Shown in pieces: positions 1 to 10,873 of a stretch of DNA of 64,000 nucleotides. The notes beneath the pieces were generated by a model. The model was not told the origin of the DNA. It was given only the letters and a program-made list of their open reading frames with translations, and searched no databases. Both the position numbers and the translations under genes were made by a program. Position 1 is the first letter of the stretch, and each line of letters begins with the position of its first letter. This DNA is from Sarocladium kiliense (taxonomy: Eukaryota; Ascomycota; Sordariomycetes; Hypocreales; Sarocladiaceae): assembly GCA_030734395.1 (NCBI GenBank), contig JAUZTG010000048.1:186001-250000 (forward strand), read 5' to 3'.

Positions 1-52
1 CGAAGAAATCGTTGAGGAGGTCTTGGAGGAGCATGAGGAAATCATTGACTAG
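1..52 (+). CDS. C-terminal end of an upstream gene (partial)
   Basis: Reading from base 2, the window opens with sixteen codons ending in TAG at 50-52. The residues are almost all acidic or aliphatic (Glu-Glu-Ile-Val-Glu-Glu-Val-Leu and so on), which looks like a real acidic protein tail rather than chance. Nothing can be said about function because the gene body lies outside the window. The alternative is that this is non-coding sequence that happens to be purine-rich. Confidence 0.45.
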   Translation, partial: EEIVEEVLEEHEEIID

Positions 53-1271
53 GACATGGGAGGCTTTTCATGCAGAGCGAAGAGGTTCCCCCCAGGTTGA
101 GGCAGAAAAGGAACGAGAATTTGGAGCCATGGGTGATCTAGATAGGCGCAGGGTCATAATGCAATTTTTTTCTCCTGATATCCTCAACTTCGTTCCACAG
201 ACAAAGCAAGGCAGATACCATCGGCATGGTCCGAGACCAGAATCACGTTTCTTGGGTTTCGCCAATGAAGGACTCTAGCCAGAACGGTTGTTCGATCGTT
301 TCACACTGGCTTGACACATGTACCAGACACCCAACAGGTGAATACAGGCGTCATATGTTGCGTGGCGGCTGCAGGGGAAATCATTGTCCCGACACCGTGT
401 TCGTGTTGTCTCCATGATAGTAGCATATTGCACTGGAAGATGGTTCAGGACATATAAATTGCTTCCGATCATGCATCACTCTGAGCTAGCTTATTGCTGC
501 TTGGTGGCCAAGGCAAGGGATAAGGTACGTGAATACAGGGTAAGCTAACTTAAGGTACCTAAGGACGCCCCTAATTGCAAGGGGCTTCAAATTTTCGCCG
601 AGATCCATGTGCAAGCCCCAGACGAACGCACGCATCCCGTCATGGCTGAGGCGCAGGCATATGCAATCTCAATGCAGCTGCCCATTGCCAATCTCCAGTG
701 TGCCCACCCGCAAGACGTGCGATAAGCTCAGACCGCTTACGGTGCCTGACTCCCGTCCTGTCCGCTTGGACAAGCGCTCGACTCCTGATTCTAGCTTACA
801 TGTGCATCTGATTCCAATCGGATCCCTTATACAGGTGCTAAACTAGTACTACCTACCTAGTACCTTATTCCAGCACTATCAAATCCGCGTCCATCCCGCC
901 CTCTCCGCACCTTGTCATTGTCGAACACACGCTCGTTTTCTCCTACCACGACGCAAACCTTGACCTCCTCTGCGCACACATTCGTCTCGATTGCCAATCA
1001 CACAAGCCCTCTCATTTTGAGTTCAAGAGAATCTCCCGCGGATACGCCCTTGAGCAACACCGACGGTGGCCCTCCGGAATTTACCCCCCTGCTTCTCGAC
1101 CGCTCCTGGCGCATACGTGGTGCGACGAGAAACCCTCGAAAAAACGTGCTCCGCCTGCAGAAACCCGCCGAGTCTTTCTAGGGACATCCAAATCTCGTCC
1201 GACCGGCTTATCCGGGCTACACTGTCTAACACCAGCGGGCGGCCCTATCCCTCAAGCGCAGCCATGCGACG
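53..1271. other. intergenic, upstream of the TBC gene
   Basis: No convincing coding region on either strand. The short open frames here overlap each other and match no family I recognise. The stretch probably holds the 3' UTR of the partial gene and the promoter and pyrimidine-rich leader of the TBC-domain gene that starts at 1272. Confidence 0.6.
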
Positions 1272-3492
1272 ATGAACCACGACTTCGCTCCCGATCCCCT
1301 TTCGCCGAACCCCAACTCCCCTCCGGGGATGACCACCTCCAAAAGCTCCAAGTCGTCTTCGTTCCAATCTCTTCATAGCGATGAGGGGAGTGTTCTTGCT
1401 GATGCCAGTCATTTCGAGGACATTGGCCTCGATGATGACGGTGCCACTCTCAAGGCCGCTCCTCGTGCGCCTTTGCGACGGGACCCCTCGCCAGGTACGC
1501 TGGCTCCGCGGAGCTTAGCTGGCGCTCGTCCAGGCCCTCGCCCACGACAATCATTTCCCAACCTCCGTTCACACTCGATGACTTCGAATCCTCGCAGCAC
1601 CAGTCTTGCCGCGTTGTCGGATCCCCGGCCGCTTTCGCTACCCCGCATCAGCACGGGAAGTCGGTCGACGACCTCGCTGCCCCTGGCTAGAAGACAACGA
1701 AGTCCCAGCCCAAATCTGTCGCTGAACCCGAATCCACGAGATCCGACTCTGCCTCACAGGCCACGGAGGGCGAGCTCCCAGACAACCCATGATCGAAAAT
1801 CACTCTCAGAGCTTGAGCATGAATGTGATGAAGACGACGGGGATGACATCCCGGATGGCCTGGTCCTCGATAATGTGCCAATCTCCCCGCGTCCTGTGAC
1901 TGATAGACCACCGAGTCGCGCCCCTTCAGTCTCCCCTTCTCCTGATCGAGCGCCTAAGGAGCGCGTACGAAGCATCGGGAACGGCACTCCCCCCGTCGCT
2001 CAAGCTCAGGGGTCTCTGCGATCGCCAACCTGGAAGACGGACGGTTTATCACCCCTCAGCGACTTGCACAAGCCTCGAGCTCAAAGTTGGAATGCGGTGC
2101 ATGCAGGGCTCAGTGCCGAGACTAGGGCTCTGACAGAGAAGCTTGAAGAGCATGCTGATGAGCTTGACCACGATTATAATGTACGGTCCGCAGGTTCTGC
2201 GCGCCCCAACACTTGGAACCCCGCCGGCTCATCCGTGGATCGAGCCCATTCGAAGAAAGAAAGGGTAAAATCCTCAACACCTGAGTTGCCACCCCTCCGT
2301 CGGACAAACATCATGATCGATCCACTGCCTGTTTCCAAAGAGAAAGAGGCTGTACTGAGCCGAACCCGGCCCTCCTGGCTTCCACCCAAAGACCCTGCCG
2401 AGGAACGGAAGCATCTCAAGGAATACCAAAAGATGATGGCTGCTAGTCTGAGGGCTGAAGAGCGTCGCGAGGCTGTACGAAAGCAGCAGCTCGAATCCCG
2501 AGATCATACAGCAGATGACCTGATGCGCATGTGGGAAACCACCATAATGCCTCGATGGGATATCGCTACACAGGAACGTAGCACGCGAGAACTCTGGTGG
2601 CAGGGAATCCCACCCCGAAGTCGTGGTGCAGTTTGGACAAAGGCCCTCGGCAATGGCCTTGAATTATCACAGTCATCTTTTCACGCAGCTCTCGAGAGAG
2701 CAGAATCGCTGGAAGCGAGAGTTCGAGAAAACCGTGCGAGTCCCGAAGATCTAAGGAAATTCAAATGGTTCGATCAATTGCGCGAAGATGCCAGAAACAA
2801 GACATGGCCTGCGCTTCGCATATTCGGAGAAGATGGCCCCTTGCACCAGGGACTTATTGATGTGTTGAGAGCCTATACAATGTACCGAAGTGACATTGGG
2901 TATATGCCTGGATGCAATGTAAGTATGCTGATCGACCATGGCCCCTGGGCAGTGCAGACGAACGTTGACGGTTGACATAATTCTGTAGACCATTGCGGCC
3001 CTGTTACTCTTGAATCTTGACGGGCCAGCCTCAACTTTTGTTGCACTTGCGAACGCACTCAACAGGCCCCTTCCACTGGCTTTCTTCGCCTCGGATTACG
3101 GTGCGCAGACTGGTGTTTACGATCTTATTATCAGGACTCTGGCACATAAATCGCCGTCTCTGCATGAGCACATGACTAAAGTCGTGGGGCACGTCTCTCC
3201 GAATCGTTATCTCTACGGTATGCTCACTAGCATGTTTACAAGCGTTCTAGCCGTTGATGAAGCTGCTCGTTTGTGGGATGTATATGTTTTTGAGGGCGAC
3301 ACCGTTCTCGTGCGAGCTGCCGTCGCATGCCTGTTGAATAACGAGATGGCACTTCTCGGCACGAAGACAGAGGATGAAGTCTGTGCTATCTTGAGTGGGA
3401 AAAGATCTCAAGACGCCGGGCAAGAGGGAATAGCGGCTTCAGAGACGGAGGATCACTTCATGCGAAGCGTCCGGGAGGCAGGGAAGGAATAG
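1272..3492 (+). CDS. TBC-domain protein (Rab-GAP-like, TBC1D12/14 type), catalytic fingers altered
   Basis: Two exons, 1272-2918 and 2989-3492. The intron has a GTAAGT donor and TAG acceptor and joins in phase to give 716 residues. The first 350 residues are low-complexity, rich in Ser, Pro and Arg. The TBC domain follows from about residue 425, with the Trp-Trp-Gln-Gly-Ile-Pro-Pro motif and the segment continuing across the intron as Thr-Ile-Ala-Ala-Leu-Leu-Leu-Leu-Asn. The nearest family I recognise is human TBC1D12/14 and its fungal relatives, which act on Rab GTPases in membrane traffic. Odd: the Arg-Thr-x-Pro arginine finger reads Lys510-Thr-Trp-Pro, and the Tyr-x-Gln glutamine finger reads Tyr544-Met-Pro546. 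It may therefore bind Rabs without classical GAP catalysis. Domain call confident; enzyme activity doubtful. Confidence 0.85.
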
Positions 3493-3918
3493 TCCAGCTT
3501 CTGATCATTCTGCACGAGCGTGGCGCATTGTGACCATTGAGCTATTTGAGCATGGAACTTGAGCATAGAAGGAGTGGGCATCTCTTGTAATCTATTGTAA
3601 ATGACCGCTTGGATGTATACGAGTGGCTAGAAAATAAAGTCAGCCTCATCGAGTCTACCGGCAGTCTGCAGACAGGAACAGTGATGCCCAACATGATTGT
3701 GTACTAGCTGACCATGAACCCTGGCCGGCAGATGTGATCTGCGTTCCTAGTTGCGGATCACTCCATCACGTGGGTCTGTGAACCTTTGTCGCCCCCTCCC
3801 CAGACGCGGCCACGACAGAGGCCAGACAAAAACAACCACACACCAGTGCTTGACTTATTTCAGTTCAGTACTTACACAACACCCAAACTGCCAACACGCC
3901 ATTCCATGCCGACGCCCA
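3493..3918. other. intergenic between TBC gene and transposase-derived gene
   Basis: Holds the probable 3' UTR of the TBC gene (AATAAA-like sequence near 3633) and the leader of the next gene. The next reading frame stays open upstream to 3751, but without an in-frame ATG before 3919. I see no terminal inverted repeat here. Confidence 0.55.
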
Positions 3919-5046
3919 ATGACAATTCCTGGGTGCGATCCGGGCGATGCCCCCAAAGCTATGGTCCGTGGTACCATTTCGTACCTCGAGGCTGAGGGTC
4001 TGCCTGTGAACAAATCCGCCATCTTCCGCCACTTCGGCCTATCACGCTCTCAAGGCTACGCCGCCCTAAACCTCCCTTCTCTGAAGCGCAATGACCCCGG
4101 ATGGGAAGAGACAAGAGGCCGGCCATCTAAGATCACCGAAGAGGACCAGCAGAAGATGGAGGAAGTGCTCTGGGATGAACACAATCAGAATACCCCCTTC
4201 AATTGGACAACCCTTGCGGAGCAGGCTGGTGTGGCCGTGACCTGCAATACTCGAACAATGCACCGCACCCTTGGGACATTGGGTTACCGGCGGTGTTTGA
4301 ACTGCGGACGGAGCGTCGTTCATAAAAAGGCACGCGAAAGGCGAGTTGAGTACGCACGCCGTATGCTGGAAGCCTATCCTCAGCCGCAGGATTGGCGCTT
4401 CGTACGCTTCAGTGGAGAAGTGCACTTCGGGTTCAGCCTCGACGGCCGCGTGCGAGTCATACCTCGACCAGGAGAGAAGACGTGCTGTCCGACTTGCGAG
4501 CGTCAGCAACAGGAGCAGAGCCCCGATGCCCAATGGCCACGGGATGCTCGTCGGCTACATGCCTGGGTGGCTGTTGGGTACGGTTTCAAAAGCGAGCTCA
4601 TCTTTTACGAAGACTCAACAAGTCCGAATTGCTCTGGCTCTATGACCATGGGAGTATACCGAGACAAGGTGCTTGAACAAGCCGTGAAGCCTTGGATTAC
4701 GACCCAAGGACCTGGAACGTTCGTGCTGGAAGAAGATGCTGATACATTTGCGCATGGAGGATTAAGCAAGGTCAACGAGATACAAGAGTGGAAAGAAGCG
4801 AATGGCCTGCGATATTACTTCAATTGCGGAGACAGCCCTGACCTTAACCCGCTGGACTCACTTTGGCCGCCGTTGAAGCAGTGGCAGACGGAGAAGGAGC
4901 CGGAATGGGAGGATGAGTCGCTCAAGAAAGCTGCTCAGGATGCCTGGGAACAATTCGGACAGGGAAGATTGGACATGTGGGTTGATTTGATGCAGCAACG
5001 CCTAAGACAGGTGATCGATGGCGATGGACACATGGTGAATTGGTGA
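3919..5046 (+). CDS. Tc1/mariner-derived transposase-like protein, intact but catalytically altered
   Basis: Single exon, 375 residues from the first in-frame ATG. The N-terminal 110 residues look like a paired helix-turn-helix DNA-binding region (Ser-Ala-Ile-Phe-Arg-His-Phe-Gly-Leu-Ser) followed by an Arg-Gly-Arg-Pro-Ser hook. The C-terminal half resembles a DDE/D domain: Ser165-Gly-Glu stands where Ser-Asp-Glu is usual, Glu-Glu-Asp273 fits the second acid, and Ser-Pro-Asp-Leu-Asn-Pro-Leu-Asp313 fits the third, 39 residues apart. The first catalytic Asp is therefore replaced by Gly. No stops or frameshifts, and no terminal inverted repeats that I can see. It could be a fixed, co-opted DNA-binding gene or a recently immobilised element copy. 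Confidence 0.7.
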   Translation: MTIPGCDPGDAPKAMVRGTISYLEAEGLPVNKSAIFRHFGLSRSQGYAALNLPSLKRNDPGWEETRGRPSKITEEDQQKMEEVLWDEHNQNTPFNWTTLAEQAGVAVTCNTRTMHRTLGTLGYRRCLNCGRSVVHKKARERRVEYARRMLEAYPQPQDWRFVRFSGEVHFGFSLDGRVRVIPRPGEKTCCPTCERQQQEQSPDAQWPRDARRLHAWVAVGYGFKSELIFYEDSTSPNCSGSMTMGVYRDKVLEQAVKPWITTQGPGTFVLEEDADTFAHGGLSKVNEIQEWKEANGLRYYFNCGDSPDLNPLDSLWPPLKQWQTEKEPEWEDESLKKAAQDAWEQFGQGRLDMWVDLMQQRLRQVIDGDGHMVNW

Positions 5047-8000
5047 GGGATCCGGGCGCAGCCATCCTCCCAGTAATATTCAACTTAGGAGACGCAGCGT
5101 CGTACTCAGTCTAAGCGTTCTCATTTTTCATCGGAGATCATTGCTTGCAGTCGCTTTAGCGGAAAGAGCCTGCCGCACGCTCAAGGTTACTTTGAGCGCA
5201 GAATCTGATATGGAGACGAACAATTAAGTGTCACGCGTGAGGTCTTCAAAGTACCATAGTGCCCTTCTTCAACAGATTTGATGAGCAGGAAAAAGCCGCA
5301 AGCTTATGCTTGCCACGCTCAGGGATGAGCCGGACTCCATCACCACTACGAACGAACACTGTCAGCCATGAAGCGGCAGTCAGCACTCTCCCAGTACCGA
5401 CTAATGCTACTCAACTCTACTATGATCATGTATGAAGTGATTTCCATGGCTAAAGGATTAGTGCATTGCGCATGGAAGTAATGGCAGCCGCCGGGAAGAG
5501 GGGTTTGAGCTGCGAGGCATCTGGAGCAAGATATATTTGACTCGGCCCACGCGAACGCAGCACTTCGCAATCCAGAAAGAGGCTCTTTTCTAGACCCGTG
5601 GTTTTTGTTGCTGTCCGTCTCCACCGGCTGGTTGCTTTGCAAGTGACTCCCATTCCGACTGAAATATGAGACAGCTGCCAATGCAATCATCTTAATCAGC
5701 AGATTGGACCGGACCTCCGACTCGAACGACAACGACTGTCAATAATAAGGCGAGGTAAAGCCCAAGTTCACTCAAAATAAGGTTGTCCGACAAGGGGAGC
5801 GATCCGAGAGGGCCAGGGGTCTGCAACCCCGCTTTGCTGCACGTATGCCACCTCCCTAGGTCGTCTTCGGCTTGGCTCTGGTTTGGGTAGAGGGTTGGAG
5901 TTTGGGGCTGAATGCTGACTCGAGGCCTCTGGCCACTGAACTAATGCCATGACAGAAGATGGCAAAACTAAAATCGGCTCTGTCACATGCAAAAAAAGCG
6001 CGAAGAGGCTCAGGCAATCCCAGAGGCGAGAAACGTCTGTCCTGGCCGAGGATCGTTCCTTTGGGAGGGCTGAAATGATGAACACCTCATAAACCGATGT
6101 CTGGATTCAGGAGAGGGCCGCTGCTCGGTCATGTCTTGGCAGTGCTTCCTTGGTGCTCAATTGGATGGTTATCCAGTCGGTTACGGGCCTCTCTCACATT
6201 CATCTTGCCAGGAACAGAAGTCGTTGCTCTGCGTGTGGAATCTCAGCGGGGAATCGACCGTGGATTTGCCATCACATGGGACTACAGGATCTACTCTTTC
6301 TGTACTTGGTCCTCTGCACTGGCTGGCTTGTAAAAGGCGGTGCAACAGCGGATTGAGACCCCTGTTGTGCCGGACGATTCCCACTGACGGCGCAGGGATC
6401 CAGTGGCCAGACCTGGAGACGGCGCCTGGATGGATTCACGCCTCAACATTTCGCCCCAACAGAAACATGCCGCTGGAGCTGAAAGAGGCAACTGGCCACA
6501 GGCTCCCGACCTTTACCTAGGTTCAAAGTTGTGCCAGTTGGCATGTGCACACATCGTTTTTGTGAATCGCTGTCTCTATCGTACTCATGTTATTTGCACC
6601 TTGATGACGAGTTTGATGACCAGTATCGAGGCCGTCTGCTCCATGAAAACCCATTTTGGTGAGGATGGCTTGTCCATTTGCACCCCGCAGCTGCCGGATC
6701 TTCGCCACAGTGCCGACCGATAATTGTTCGCGGGAGGGGAGGCAGCTTGCCGCGGTTATGACCCGGCGGTCGCTGCCCTGGCTTGGCTGTTGATGATGTT
6801 TCTTCCCTCACATCTACGCCGATGAGCACCCCCTCCCGGCCGCATGTCTCGCGGACGACCGAACCCGCATGCATGACGCTTGCCATCATCACGCCACTGG
6901 ACGTTGCGTGGTCAAGGGTGGCGGTCAGTGAGGAGAGTAGTTCTTGTAACCAATTTAGCTGCGAGAGTCTGGCCGCCGAGCCCTACTTAGACAGGATGGC
7001 GGGTATTTCTTGCGTTGCACGACATCGTGTCTTCCGCAGCCCCCACACTCTCGTTTTGGTCCTGACTCCTGGGACTATGGTTTTTGCCTCCTTGATTGAA
7101 CTTCGCTCCACCAGGACCGTCTGTTGCTGATCATTTGTGACCTGCTATGTTCTTTTTAGAGGCGTCTCAGCTTGTTCCATCAGAAAACCCTGGGTGTGGC
7201 TGGCAGCGCGAACTGCTATCGGATCTTCCAAGGGCCGCCGATATGCAACTGGACGGATCTGGTTTGGCCCATGATAGGCGATGGCAGAGGCTTGGCTTGT
7301 GATGGTGGGTAAACGACGCATGGCCGGACAGATGGAAAGATGGAGGGGTGGAGCAGACGAGTCGCGGGGCTGGCGGTGACCACGTTGGAAGTGTTTGTTC
7401 GGGAGTCGACTCGCGCAGGTTATATTCCACCTTGCCAGTCAAGGCTCGACTAGGGAGAATGAGCGAATGAGATATCGCGAAGAGTCAGGGTCAGCTCGAT
7501 CGCACGATGATGGTGTGAACAGCGAAGCGAGATGCTTCATTCTAGGCCAGAGCAGCAGGGACATTCAAGCATGTGAAAAGAGAATGCGGCTGCGGGAGGT
7601 GTGGTAGGGATAAAATCTAGTTAAGTGATTGGTTGCGTTCTTCGGCTCTCGGACGAGACACGCCGACACGCAGGCTGAGGAAGTAATGAGATGGCTTGCA
7701 GTTAGGAACGATGATGACCATGGAATGATTATGGGGTCGCAGGTAGAACACCACTTAGAGCAGCAACGAGAGCAATATCGGAACATAGTTGTGTAGATAG
7801 AATATTGCAATCAGAATGGTTACCGAGCATCAACAGTCGCACTGCGTCCGCTGAAGGCCCCACGAATAGACCCTTGAATGGCATAGTGTGGGAGGTGGAG
7901 AGGACACAGGCGCTTCCTGGACAAGGCAGGCCTCCCTTCTACTGTCCAGTGGAGCCAAACCCCCCCTCTCCCACGGTGACCACCCCTGTTGTTCGGGTAC

Positions 8001-8623
8001 CTGAGAGCCAGAGCTCCACGATCGGCGGCCACCCACCCCAACAAAAAAGAAAAAAGTCTTGACAGGCGTCTGGAGTCCCTGCGAAACATGTTAGAATACA
8101 TTTTCTCCAAAGGGACCCTCCAGACCCTCTCTAAATCCGCCACTGGCTCTCTGGCATGCACTTCCTTGCCTCATCCTTCAGACAGGCCGAATTCAACCTC
8201 TAATCGTGCAATGATTAGCATAAACTAGGCTTTGCCGAGACATGACCGTCCCGTATTAGTACATGACCACTCCATAGCTTGATGGTAGTAATTCAAGGTA
8301 TCCGACCCTCCTCCAAGCCTGCTTCTTTACATCTAGCTGGGTCCAGCACATCTGCCTGCATCTCCCGAGCCGCTCGACTCGACTCACTCAAACCTCACGC
8401 CCCCCGTGTAGTTGTATTTCGGCTTCACACCTACAAAACCATCTTTTCTCCTGTTATTTCCCCTTCAAGTGGCTTCACTCGCCAACCCACCTCAAGACTC
8501 CCGCCTCCCTCTCAACCTTCTTTCCTTCCTTCCATTCTTCTCTCCTCCTCACCTCTTCCTCACCTCCTATATCCTCCGCCAATTCATCTCCTTTGCTGCG
8601 TGCAAGTATCCTCTTCTGTCAAG
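5047..8623. other. long gene-less stretch upstream of the desaturase
   Basis: About 3.6 kb without a gene I can support. Short open frames exist on both strands, but none has recognisable family features, matching splice sites or a consistent frame. The right end from about 8430 is the transcribed leader of the desaturase gene. The remainder may be a large regulatory region or degraded sequence; I saw no transposon ends or long repeats. Confidence 0.55.
8428..8610 (+). promoter_or_regulatory. pyrimidine-rich leader of the desaturase gene
   Basis: The plus strand just before the start codon is strongly C/T-rich, with many CTCC and TTCC runs around 8495-8580. Such tracts are usual in core promoters and 5' UTRs of highly expressed filamentous fungal genes. 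I see no clear TATA box in it. Confidence 0.5.
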
Positions 8624-10128
8624 ATGGCTGCAGCTTCAACCGCCAGCGCCCCGGCGGTCAACCCTCGACTCCGACGCACCATGACCTCCAACACCGTCAC
8701 TGACTCCGAGTCGTCTGCTGCTGTTTCACCAGCCGACTCGCCTCGTCACTCGCCATCGTCTACCTCTCTTTCCTCTCTCTCAGATGGCGATGTCACACAG
8801 GTCAAGAAGCCTTCCTATGGCCGTCTACTCGATACCTACGGCAACGAATTCACCCCTCCGGACTTCACCATCAAGGACATTCGCGATGCTATTCCCAAGC
8901 ATTGCTTCCAGAGGTCCGCTTTGACTGGCTACTTCTATGTTCTTCGCGACCTCGCTCTCATCTCAGCCACCTTCGCCATTTTCTACAACTATGTGACCCC
9001 CGAGAACATTCCCTCCACTCCTGTGCGTGCAGCTCTCTGGGCCGTCTACACCATCATGCAAGGCTTCTTTGGCACTGGTATCTGGGTCCTCGCTCACGAG
9101 TGTGGTCACGGTGCATTCTCTGACTCCAACTTCATCAACGACTTCACCGGCTGGGTCCTCCACTCTGCTCTTCTCGTTCCCTACTTCAGCTGGAAGTACT
9201 CCCACAGTGCTCACCACAAGGCAACTGGACACATGGAGCGTGATATGGTTTTTGTGCCCCGCACCCGTGAGGCTCAGGCTTCCCGTCTGGGGAAGTTCGT
9301 TCACGAACTTCACGAGCTCACTGAGGAGACCCCCATTGCCACAGCCATCCACCTCGTCAGCCAGCAGCTTTTCGGCTGGCCTATGTACCTCCTCAGCAAC
9401 GTCACTGGCCATAACTTCCACGAGCGCCAGCGTGAGGGTCGCGGCAAGGGCAAGGCAAACGGATTCTTCAGCGGCGTGAACCACTTCAACCCGAGCAGCC
9501 CCCTCTACGATAACAAGCACGCCAAGTATATCGTCCTCAGCGACATTGGTCTTCTCATCACTCTCAGCGCTGTCTACTACGCCGGCAACACGTTTGGCTG
9601 GGCCAACGTCGCTGTGTGGTACATTATTCCTTACCTCTGGGTGAACCATTGGCTTGGTAAGTTTACTCTGTCCGATACGGGACTTGAAGTGCCTGATTGA
9701 CTGACCCGTCTGCCTTCATAGTTGCCATCACCTACCTGCAACACACCGACCCTTCTCTTCCTCACTACACCGCTGAGGAGTGGAACTACGTCCGTGGCGC
9801 CGCAGCTACGATCGATCGCGAAATGGGTTTCATTGGCCGCCAGCTCCTTCATGGCATTGCCGAGACTCACGTGCTGCACCACTATGTCAGCACGATTCCC
9901 TTCTACCACGCCGATGAAGCCACCGAAGCCATCAAGGAAGTCATGGGCAAGCACTACCGCGCCGACACCAAGAACGCATTCCGGGGCTTCCTTGCCGCCA
10001 TGTGGCGCAGTGCCCGCATGTGCCAATGGGTTGAGCCCAGCGCCGAAGCCGAGGGCTCAGGCAAGGGCATCCTGTTTTTCCGCAACCGCAATGGTCTCGG
10101 AACCAAGCCCGTTGTTATCAAGGCATAG
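8624..10128 (+). CDS. Delta-12 fatty acid desaturase (oleate to linoleate)
   Basis: Two exons, 8624-9656 and 9722-10128, GTAAGT donor and TAG acceptor, 479 residues. It is an integral ER-membrane enzyme that puts a Delta-12 double bond into oleoyl chains of phospholipids, making linoleate. All three histidine boxes that bind the di-iron centre are present: His-Glu-Cys-Gly-His at 158-162, His-Ser-Ala-His-His at 194-198 and His-Val-Leu-His-His at 394-398. Hydrophobic segments surround them. The start at 8624 gives the usual soluble Ser-rich N-terminus; the frame is open further upstream but in the leader. The HECGH first box favours Delta-12 over stearoyl-CoA Delta-9 enzymes; a Delta-15 or bifunctional activity cannot be excluded. 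Confidence 0.93.
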
Positions 10129-10873
10129 ATTCATGTTCACGGAGAAAACTGATAGATTTGAGAAGAGAATATGGGATTTTCAATCGGCCTTCCTTTTTTT
10201 GTTTTAGCGGGATGTACACGGCGAACCATGTTACGCATGATGATCAAGAAGCCTCTTTTGCTGACTTGCAAATCGCTGGCACGTGGTCGGACCCATCGAG
10301 GTCTACTGTCATCATAGAGAACGCAAATTCATTATTCCGAGATTCGTGCTTCGGCGACCAACGTGAGATCGCGTACAAGTGAGGTATCTGAACAACGACA
10401 CAAGGGCTTTTGAACGTGCATGCTTCATCTAACAATGGCAGTTATACAATGGGAACAACCAGAAGTGTGTCTAGCCGATGTGCAGTTCCAGCATCGGATT
10501 TGCAAGAGTAGCTGTTGTATGCCTCAAGTCCGTCCATGCTCTGGCGGCCATCGGCAACGTTGGATGCCGCGCACGTCATTGCCCGCGAGTCGGGTTGTAT
10601 CCTGCGTATGGTGCATCACTTGCGTTTCCCCAACTTGTCCACGTCGACTAGCGCCTATGGAATGGCAGATGACGTTTGAACCTTACTATGAAGCTTACCA
10701 CCCGTGAATCCCATTTCAGCAATTACACGGTGGGATTCACGGAACCAATTTTCACGTCCATAGCCTCTTGCATGAATCCCACTATCAAAGCATTCGAAGA
10801 GCCTCGCCTGGTCATTTGACGCTCGATTCAATCATCAACTTGTTCGTACGGACGTTTCTAGTCTCTGTCCAAA
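10129..10873. other. intergenic between desaturase and NmrA-like gene
   Basis: Carries the 3' UTR of the desaturase gene and the promoter of the NmrA-like gene. The only structure I see is the palindrome at 10702-10742 and a further related copy at 10773-10781, listed separately. Confidence 0.55.
10702..10742. repeat. perfect 12-bp inverted repeat upstream of the NmrA-like gene
   Basis: CCGTGAATCCCA at 10702-10713 is followed, after 17 bases, by its exact reverse complement TGGGATTCACGG at 10731-10742. A third partial copy, TGAATCCCA, lies at 10773-10781. The array ends 92 bases before the ATG at 10874, where a transcription-factor operator could sit. It could also be the relic ends of a small element. 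Confidence 0.75.

Noticed and set aside
8963..9649. 228-codon minus-strand frame over the desaturase
   Set aside because: Antisense shadow of the Delta-12 desaturase, which has clear histidine boxes on the plus strand.
10158..10435. short frames on both strands after the desaturase stop
   Set aside because: Probably 3' UTR; no protein-like composition.
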